The notes below the pieces were generated by a model. That model was not told the DNA's origin. It did not search any database and saw only the letters and a program-made list of their open reading frames with translations. A program made the position numbers and the translations under genes. 64,000 nt of DNA, taken from positions 2,388,645-2,452,644 of the forward strand of contig CP022114.1 in NCBI GenBank assembly GCA_002211745.1. The letters are read 5' to 3'. Origin of the DNA: Kluyvera genomosp. 3 (GTDB lineage: Bacteria; Pseudomonadota; Gammaproteobacteria; Enterobacterales; Enterobacteriaceae). Within the stretch, counting starts at the first letter, position 1. Each line of letters opens with the position of its first letter. Below are positions 57,942-64,000 of this stretch, in pieces.

Positions 57942-58699
57942 ATGGAAAATATACCGCACGTTGACGATCTATTATGTGATTTGAACGCCACTGCCAGTCC
58001 TTTACTGATTGCCGCCGTGGGGCGGGTGGGAAAACTAGCACGTTGTTCTGGCTGGCAGAGCTGTTTCAGCAGGCTGGGCGACGCGTGCTGCTGACCACCA
58101 CGACCCATATGTTTGTCCCCCACGGCTTGCCGGTCACCCTGTGCCGCGATCCGCAGACACTGCCCGCTACATTCTGGCAGCAGCCGCTACAGGCGTGTTT
58201 TTCTGCCTGGCTGCCGGCGTCAGGAAAGGTCAGAGGCTTTACGCCCGCCCAACTGGACGCGCTCATGGCGAGTGGCCTGGTGGACGTCGTGCTGGTAGAA
58301 GCTGACGGCGCTCACGGTTTTGCACTTAAAGCGCCGGATGAGCATGAACCTTGCATCCCTCATTCCTGTTGTTGCGTAGTTGCCATTACAGGAGCAGGGA
58401 TGCTCGGAAAACCGATTGGGCCAGCCACTGTCCACCGCTGGCCACTTTTTTCCCGCATCACCGGCGCTACGGCGCATGACGCGCTCATGTGGCCGATGTT
58501 GCATCGCCTGGTTCAGCATCCGCAAGGCGCGTTTAAAGGCGCGCCAACGGGCTGCCGGCGTATCTGGCTGCTCAACCAACTTTCTCAAAATGAGAATTTG
58601 CAGCCTGGCAATGTGATAATGAGAAAGGATGTCGACGTCATCTGGGCCGGGTCGGTCCAGTCGCGTCCGGCGATTACGCGCAGACGAGTGAGAAAGTGA
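57942..58699 (+). CDS. yqeC: Selenium cofactor biosynthesis protein YqeC, frameshifted
   Basis: About 253 residues with a P-loop-like GAGGKTSTLFWLA near residue 26 and TTTTHMF after it; LVEADGAHGFALKAP is the family's central motif. YqeC belongs to the selenium-dependent molybdenum hydroxylase maturation set. One G is lost near 58022, inside the P-loop. Same direction and order (yqeC then yqeB here) as the maturation genes elsewhere. Confidence 0.87.
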
Positions 58700-58741
58700 C
58701 TCCATTCTGGGGTGATCAAGGAATATCCATTTGAGGTTGTT

Positions 58742-60366
58742 ATGAATATTTTCTCAGAAGCGGCAAGACTCGAAGCACAAAACCGTCCGTTCGCGCTGGC
58801 GCAAATCGTCGACAGTCGCGGTTCTACTCCCCGACATTCCGCACAGATGCTGGTCCGTGATGACGGCAGTATTGTCGGCACGATCGGCGGCGGTATGGTT
58901 GAACGCCGGGTCATTGATGAAGCCCTCGATGCCCTGCGTGAAAAGGCCTCGCGCATGTTTCATGGCCGGATGGCGCGTACCGGGGCCGATGCGGTGGGCT
59001 CGGACTGCGGCGGCGCGATGTCGGTGTACATCAGCGTTCATGGCCTGCGCCCCAGGCTGGTGTTGATTGGCGCCGGTCATGTGAATCGTGCGGTGGCTCA
59101 GAGCGCAGCATTGCTGGGTTTTGAACTCGCGGTGGCGGATATTTACCCGGAAAGCCTCAATCCTGAACGTTTCCCGCCGTTCACCCAATTGGTACACGCA
59201 CAGAGCTTCGGCGATGCTGTGGAAAAACTGGCCGTTCAGCCGGATAACTATGTGCTGATCGCCACCAATAATCAGGATCGCGAAGCGCTGGATAAGCTGG
59301 TCGTACTGCCTACCGCCTGGCTGGGCCTGCTGGCCAGCCGTCGTAAGGTGCAGGTGTTTTTACGCCAGCTGCGCGAGAATGGCGTTGCCGAGGAACATAT
59401 CGCCCGGCTGCACGCGCCGGTGGGCTATAACATTGGCGCCGAGACGCCGAATGAAATCGCCATCAGCGTGCTGGCGGAGATCTTACAGGTGAAAAATCGC
59501 GCGCCGGGCGGGCTGATGATGGCCAGCGACTCGCCAACGCAGCCGCTGCGGGTGGTGATTCGCGGGGCGGGCGATATCGCGACGGGCGTGGCGCTGCGAT
59601 TGTGGCATGCCGGTTTTAAAGTGGTGATGCTGGAGGTGGAAAAACCGACGGTGATTCGTCGTACTGTGGCCTTTGCCCAGGCGATATTTGACGGTGAAAT
59701 GACGGTAGAAGGTGTGACCGCGCGTCATGTTGCCTCTGCCCAGGACGCTATGCGGGTGGCGGAGAGCGGTATCATTCCGGTGCTGGTTGATCCGCTGTGC
59801 GAGTCGCTGCGCGAGCTGAAGCCCGACTGCGTGGTGGATGCGATCCTGGCGAAAGAGAATCTGGGGACTCACTGCGGGCTGGCCCCGTCGGTGATTGCGC
59901 TTGGGCCGGGTTTTTGCGCGGGAACCGACTGTCATGCGGTGATTGAAACCAATCGTGGCCACTGGCTGGGACAGGTTATCTATCAAGGTCGCGCGCAGGA
60001 GAACACCGGCGTACCGGGAAATATTATGGGCATACCGCCAAACGCGTGATCCGCGCGCCAGGCGCGGGCGTGATGCGCGCTCGCGTGAAGCTGGGCGATA
60101 TCGTCAACGAGGGCGATGTGATTGCCACCGTTGGTGAGGCTGAAATTCAGGCTCCGCTCAGCGGTATGGTGCGCGGGCTGCTCAACGATGGTCTGGTGGT
60201 CGATATTGGTTTTAAAATCAGCGATATCGACCCGCGCGGTGATAAGGCTGACTATACCAGCGTATCGGACAAGGCGAGGGCGATTGGTGGTGGTGTGCTG
60301 GAAGCGTTGATGATGCTGACAAATCAACGCATTAAACAGCAGAATCGTAGCCCAATTGCCGTATAA
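58742..60366 (+). CDS. yqeB: YqeB, XdhC-type maturation factor for Se-dependent Mo hydroxylases, frameshifted
   Basis: About 541 residues. N-terminal XdhC/CoxI domain (IVDSRGSTPRHSAQMLV; IGGGMVERRVI; SDCGGAMSV), central Rossmann domain (LVLIGAGHVNRAVAQSA), and C-terminal EF2563-type domain (IRGAGDIATGVALRL; GPGFCAGTDCHAVIET; a barrel-sandwich RAPGAGVMRARVKLGDIV). Inserts the labile selenium/sulfur ligand into the Mo site. One base is lost near 60037. Start MNIFSEAARLE as in E. coli. 42 bases after yqeC. Confidence 0.92.
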
Positions 60367-60369
60367 GCC

Positions 60370-60403
60370 AACGCCGGGGCGGCGCTGAGCCTGGCCCGGC
60401 GTT
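60370..60403. terminator. Bidirectional hairpin yqeB / yqeA
   Basis: AACGCCGGG / CCCGGCGTT with a 16-nt internal loop between convergent stops. Confidence 0.55.
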
Positions 60404-60414
60404 ATTGGGTGGTT

Positions 60415-61344
60415 TTATCCTTCGATAATGGTGCCGGTTTTACCTTCAATACCTTCCTTCGCTTTGCTCAACACGGTGATCAACGCTTTACGCCCGGGAC
60501 GGGAACGGGCAAAGGAGGCTGCAGCTTCCACCTTCGGCAACATGGAACCTTTTGCGAAATGTCCTTCAGCAATAAAACGGTCGGCGTCGCCTAAAGTGAG
60601 TTTATCCAGCCACTGCTCGTTGGGTTTACCAAAGTTGATGGCCACTTTCTCCACCGCGGTCAAAATGATAAGCATATCGGCATCAATCATGGCTGCCAGC
60701 TTCGCGCTGGCCCAATCTTTATCAATGACCGCGCTGGCGCCGCGCAGATGATTCCCCTCGCGGATCACCGGGATCCCGCCGCCGCCGGCGGTGATCACCA
60801 CGTGGCAGGCGTCCATCAGCGCTTTAACCGTTTCTTTTTCAACAATATCAATCGGCTGCGGTGAGGCGACCACGCGGCGATATCCGCGCCCGGCGTCCTC
60901 TTTCAGGATGTATCCCTTTTGGGCCAGCTGTTCCGCCTCTTCTTTGCTGAAGAAGGAGCCGATCGGCTTGGTAGGGTTACTGAATGCTGGATCGTTGGCG
61001 TCAACCTCCACCTGGGTAATCAGCGTGGCGACCGGAATATCCATATTGCGCGACAGTAACTCTTCGCGTAGCGCATTTTGCAGGTCATAACCGATATACC
61101 CTGACTCAGCGCCACGCACACTGACATTGGCAGCATTGGGTATGGCATCGGTTTTGGCGGCGGCTTCAAACGCCAGATTGATCATCCCCACCTGCGGGCC
61201 ATTGCCGTGGGTGACTACCACCTGATGGCCCTGTGCAATCAGGTCGACGATGGCCTGTGAGGTTTGTTTAACGGCCTGCATTTGCCCGGCCAGATCGTCC
61301 CCCAGTGCGTTTCCGCCAAGGGCGAGTACGATTTTTTTACTCAT
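60415..61344 (-). CDS. yqeA: Carbamate kinase-like YqeA
   Basis: Intact 309 residues of the ArcC family: VLALGGNALG, THGNGPQVGM, SVRGAESGYIGYD, and VITAGGGGIPV. Carbamate kinase converts carbamoyl phosphate and ADP to ATP, the energy-yielding last step of purine-derived ureide breakdown. It follows hyuA in the same direction, 29 bases apart. Confidence 0.94.
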   Translation of the reverse strand: MSKKIVLALGGNALGDDLAGQMQAVKQTSQAIVDLIAQGHQVVVTHGNGPQVGMINLAFEAAAKTDAIPNAANVSVRGAESGYIGYDLQNALREELLSRNMDIPVATLITQVEVDANDPAFSNPTKPIGSFFSKEEAEQLAQKGYILKEDAGRGYRRVVASPQPIDIVEKETVKALMDACHVVITAGGGGIPVIREGNHLRGASAVIDKDWASAKLAAMIDADMLIILTAVEKVAINFGKPNEQWLDKLTLGDADRFIAEGHFAKGSMLPKVEAAASFARSRPGRKALITVLSKAKEGIEGKTGTIIEG

Positions 61345-61373
61345 GAAATCCTCTCTTTAAGATGGCATGCCGC

Positions 61374-62760
61374 TTACAGGAAGGGCTGCGGAAGAAAAGG
61401 GGCGCGCCGCAGGAAACGGCCCTGACCGGCGACGCCGCAGAAGGTGCCATTACTGAAGATGACCCGGCCACGCGACAGCGTCTGGCGGATGGAGCCCTGA
61501 CAGATAAAACCCTCCCACGGCGAATAGTCGGCGTTGTCGTGCAGCATTTCGTGACGAATGGTGGTCGTCCGGCGCGGATCGATAATCACCACGTCGCCGT
61601 CGGCACCTGCCGCCAGCACGCCTTTATGTGGCCACAGGCCGAACAGCTTCGCCGGATTAGCGCTGGTGAGGGCGACGAAATGTTCGGGCGTAATTCGTCC
61701 GGTCATCACACCGTGCGAGAACAGCAGCAGTAGACGGTTTTCCGCCCCGGCAGACCGTTCGGGCAGCGGCTAAAATCGCCGTTTGACAGATGCTGACGCT
61801 GGGCCATCGAAAAGGCACAATGATCGGTGGCTATCACATCAATGGAGCCGTCGCTCACCCCGCACCACAGCGCGTCATTGTTGCTGGCATTACGCAGCGG
61901 CGGGCTGAGCAGATATTTCAGCGCATCCTCGCGTTCATAGCAGCGGTCATCGAGCAACAGATACTGCGGGCAGGTTTCCACCCACACCGGTTGATGACGC
62001 GAACGCGCCAGCTTCAGGTATTCCAGCCCCAGTCCGTTCGACAGATGCACGATATACAGCGGCGCATTACCGGCGAGTTGCGCCAGGTTGATCATGCGCG
62101 CGATAGCTTCCGCTTCGCATTCCAGTGGCCGGCTCAGGGCGTGATAGCGCGGCGCGGTTTTCCCCTGTGCCAGAAATTCAGCGCGTTTACGGGCAATGGC
62201 GGCGTCGTTTTCCGGGTGCACGGTGGTCAGTGCGCCCGCGCTGTGCAGATGGCGCATCACCTGAAGTACGTCGTCATCGCTCAGCTTGTACTGGTAGGTT
62301 AAATAGAGTTTGAAACTGCTGATCCCGCGTCGACCATCATGGGAATTTCATCGAGGATCGCAGCGTTGATGTGCTGAATGACGCCGTGAAAGCTGTAGTC
62401 AATGACGGCTTTGTAGGCGGCGTAACCGTGATAGGTCTCCAGCTGATGGCGCAACCGACAGCCTGCCGGACCAAATCCCATATGATCGACGACAGTGGTT
62501 GTACCGCCACAGGCCGCGGCGCGGGTGCCGGTAAAGAAATCGTCGCAGCTGCGGGCCAGACCGGTATCAATGTTGAAATGGGTATGAACATCCACGCCGC
62601 CGGGCATCACGTAGCAGCCGCTGGCGTCAATCACTTCGCAGGGTTGTTCGACGGTTATCTCTTCGGCCAGTCGGCTAATCAGGCCGTTTTCAATGAGCAG
62701 GTCCTGTCTGGCCCGTCCGTCGGCGTTGACGACGGTGCCGTTTTTAATCAGTACGCGCAT
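61374..62760 (-). CDS. hyuA: D-phenylhydantoinase/dihydropyrimidinase HyuA, two frameshifts
   Basis: About 462 residues of the cyclic amidohydrolase family: metal HxH in VDVHTHFNID, AACGGTTTVVDH, carboxylated Lys expected in FKLYLTYQYK, VHPENDA, YIVHLSNG and IATDHCAFS. Frame breaks near 62331 and 61746. E. coli HyuA opens aryl-hydantoins; in the urate cluster it likely opens a purine-derived ring. Between ygeY and yqeA, as in E. coli. Confidence 0.92.
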
Positions 62761-62804
62761 ATAAACTCCAGGCTCCCGCCGCGAACGGCGGGAGGAATAG
62801 CGGA

Positions 62805-64000
62805 CTACAGTGACTCGGTGGCCAGCCAGCTCAGCGGAATTGCGGCATACATTGCGGCGCAGGTGACCAGGTGTGACTTCCAGGTTTTTTCGTTTGGCGC
62901 GTGGGCTTCCGGCTCTTTACCCGGACCAAAACCAATCACCGGAATGCCGTGACGGCCCATGATCGAGACGCCGTTAGTGGAGAAGGTCCACTTATCGACC
63001 ACCGGGGCTTTGCCGAAGAGACCTTCATAGGCATTGCTCAGCGCGCGCACGGTGAAGTGATTCTCTTCCACTTTCCAGGTCGGGAAGTAGCATTCGGTCG
63101 GATACACCAGCCCGGTCCAGGATGGACGGTCATAGTTGTACATAGAGACCACCGCACCGGCTTTTTGTACCGCAGGCAGGGCGCGAATTTCCTCCAGCGC
63201 GCCTTCCCAGGTTTCACCCCAGGTCAGACGACGGTCGATGGAAACGGCACAGCTATCGGCGACCGCGCAGCGGCTTGGTGAGGTAAAGAAGATTTCCGAT
63301 ACGGTGAGGGTGCCTTTACCGAGGAATTCATCGTTGCCCAGCTTGTGGGAAAGATCCTGCAGTTCGTTGAGAATCGGTCCCATTTTAAAGATGGCGTTGT
63401 CGCCGCGTTCCGGCGCGGAGCCGTGGCAACTGACGCCAGAGACATCGATACGAATCTCCATGCGGCCGCGCTGGCCACGGTAGATCTGGCAGTCGGTGGG
63501 TTCGGTGCTGACCACGAACTCCGGACGAATGCCGGACTGTTCGATAATATACTGCCAGCAAAGCCCATCGCAGTCCTCTTCCTGCACCGTACCGGTCACC
63601 AGCAGGGTATATTCGTCTTCCAGCCCCAGATCTTTAATAATCTTGCCGGCGTAGACCATCGACGCCATCCCGCCTTCCTGATCAGACGCGCCGCGCCGCC
63701 GATGAGTTCGTCGGTTTCCATGCCCTGATAGGGGTCGAAGCTCCAGTTCTTGATATTACCGATACCCACGGTATCAATATGCGCGTCCATCGCCACCAGA
63801 CGCGGGCCGTGGCCGATATAACCCAGCACGTTACCCATAGGGTCGATTTCCACTTTATCGAAACCGACCTTTTCCATCTCTTCTTTGATGCGGTGCACTA
63901 CGCGTTTTTCGTCGCAGCTTTCGCTCGGGATGGCAATCATATCGCGCAGAAAGCGGGTCATGTCCTGTTGGTAGTGGTTGGCTTTTTCAACAATCAGTTT
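62805..64000 (-). CDS. ygeY: M20-family deacetylase/dipeptidase YgeY, 5' end outside the window, frameshifted
   Basis: All but about the first ten codons are present; sequence matches E. coli YgeY closely. Metal motifs [22 protein letters not shown] (spanning a lost base near 63690), [12 protein letters not shown] and the C-terminal EAHAPNE. M20 amidohydrolase of the anaerobic urate pathway, acting on a carbamoyl or acyl amino acid such as 2,3-diaminopropionate derivatives; exact step not settled from sequence. Upstream of hyuA, 44 bases apart. Confidence 0.93.

Noticed and set aside
1-64000. Region of reductive evolution with many pseudogenes
   Set aside because: Losses are spread evenly, are single bases, cancel each other in places and spare protein similarity; error is the simpler reading.
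1-64000. Insertion sequences, prophage, CRISPR arrays, tRNA or rRNA genes
   Set aside because: I looked for transposases, integrases, regular repeat arrays and tRNA-like cloverleafs and saw none.

Overview
The window is chromosomal DNA from an enterobacterium, most likely Citrobacter or a close relative. Gene order and protein sequence follow the Escherichia coli rspR-ydfG-dcp ... mgtS ... ydeE-eamA-marBAR-marC-sotB ... ptrR-sad-glsB-yneG-dgcF-uxaB-yneE stretch, and later the E. coli ygf/yqe/yge purine-catabolism cluster. The species is inferred from gene content only. A dominant feature is about one single-base frameshift per kilobase. Nearly every one I could resolve is the loss of one base, often in a short run of G or C, inside a gene whose protein is otherwise conserved to its end. 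Sequencing or assembly error explains this better than gene decay, so I annotate such genes as full-length CDS and state where the frame breaks.

Layout. 1-13 kb is conserved backbone: rspR (partial), ydfG, a hok/sok-type toxin-antitoxin locus, dcp, an unassigned small-RNA candidate, the PhoP-linked pair mgrR/mgtS, an ftrA-like regulator with a rhodanese, a MetE-like enzyme, ydeE, eamA, the mar operon, marC and sotB. 13-24 kb holds a phzF-like gene and an acid-sugar catabolic island: SLC13 transporter, YhcH/NanQ-like anomerase, cytoplasmic BNR sialidase-like protein, TerC protein, DapA-like aldolase, iron alcohol dehydrogenase, DUF1537 sugar-acid kinase, PdxA2, DeoR regulator and L-lactate-type dehydrogenase, with inverted-repeat operators in the divergent promoter. 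24-33 kb returns to backbone. 33-41 kb is accessory: a GlxA-type regulator with a metallo-hydrolase, a PerC-like protein, an AraC regulator, a cyclopropane fatty acid synthase, a HAAAP transporter and digH.

41-64 kb is a purine/urate catabolic island: a three-part molybdenum hydroxylase, a selenocysteine formate dehydrogenase H with an intact SECIS hairpin, an NCS2 permease, an AegA/UacF-type oxidoreductase with its ferredoxin partner, ssnA, ygfK, mocA, yqeC, yqeB, yqeA, hyuA and ygeY (running off the end). A TacAT-type toxin-antitoxin pair sits inside it. Putative sigma-54 promoters precede ygfK and the permease-fdhF operon, with a weaker one before the hydroxylase; each has a repeat or dyad about 150-170 bp upstream of the predicted start. 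Permease, FdhF and AegA/UacF lying together matches the formate-dependent urate degradation reported for E. coli, where these genes are not all together.

Most promising for new biology: the acid-sugar island (13-24 kb), the sigma-54/UAS layout of the purine island, a 38-residue membrane ORF between permease and fdhF, and the small-RNA candidate at 3.9 kb.
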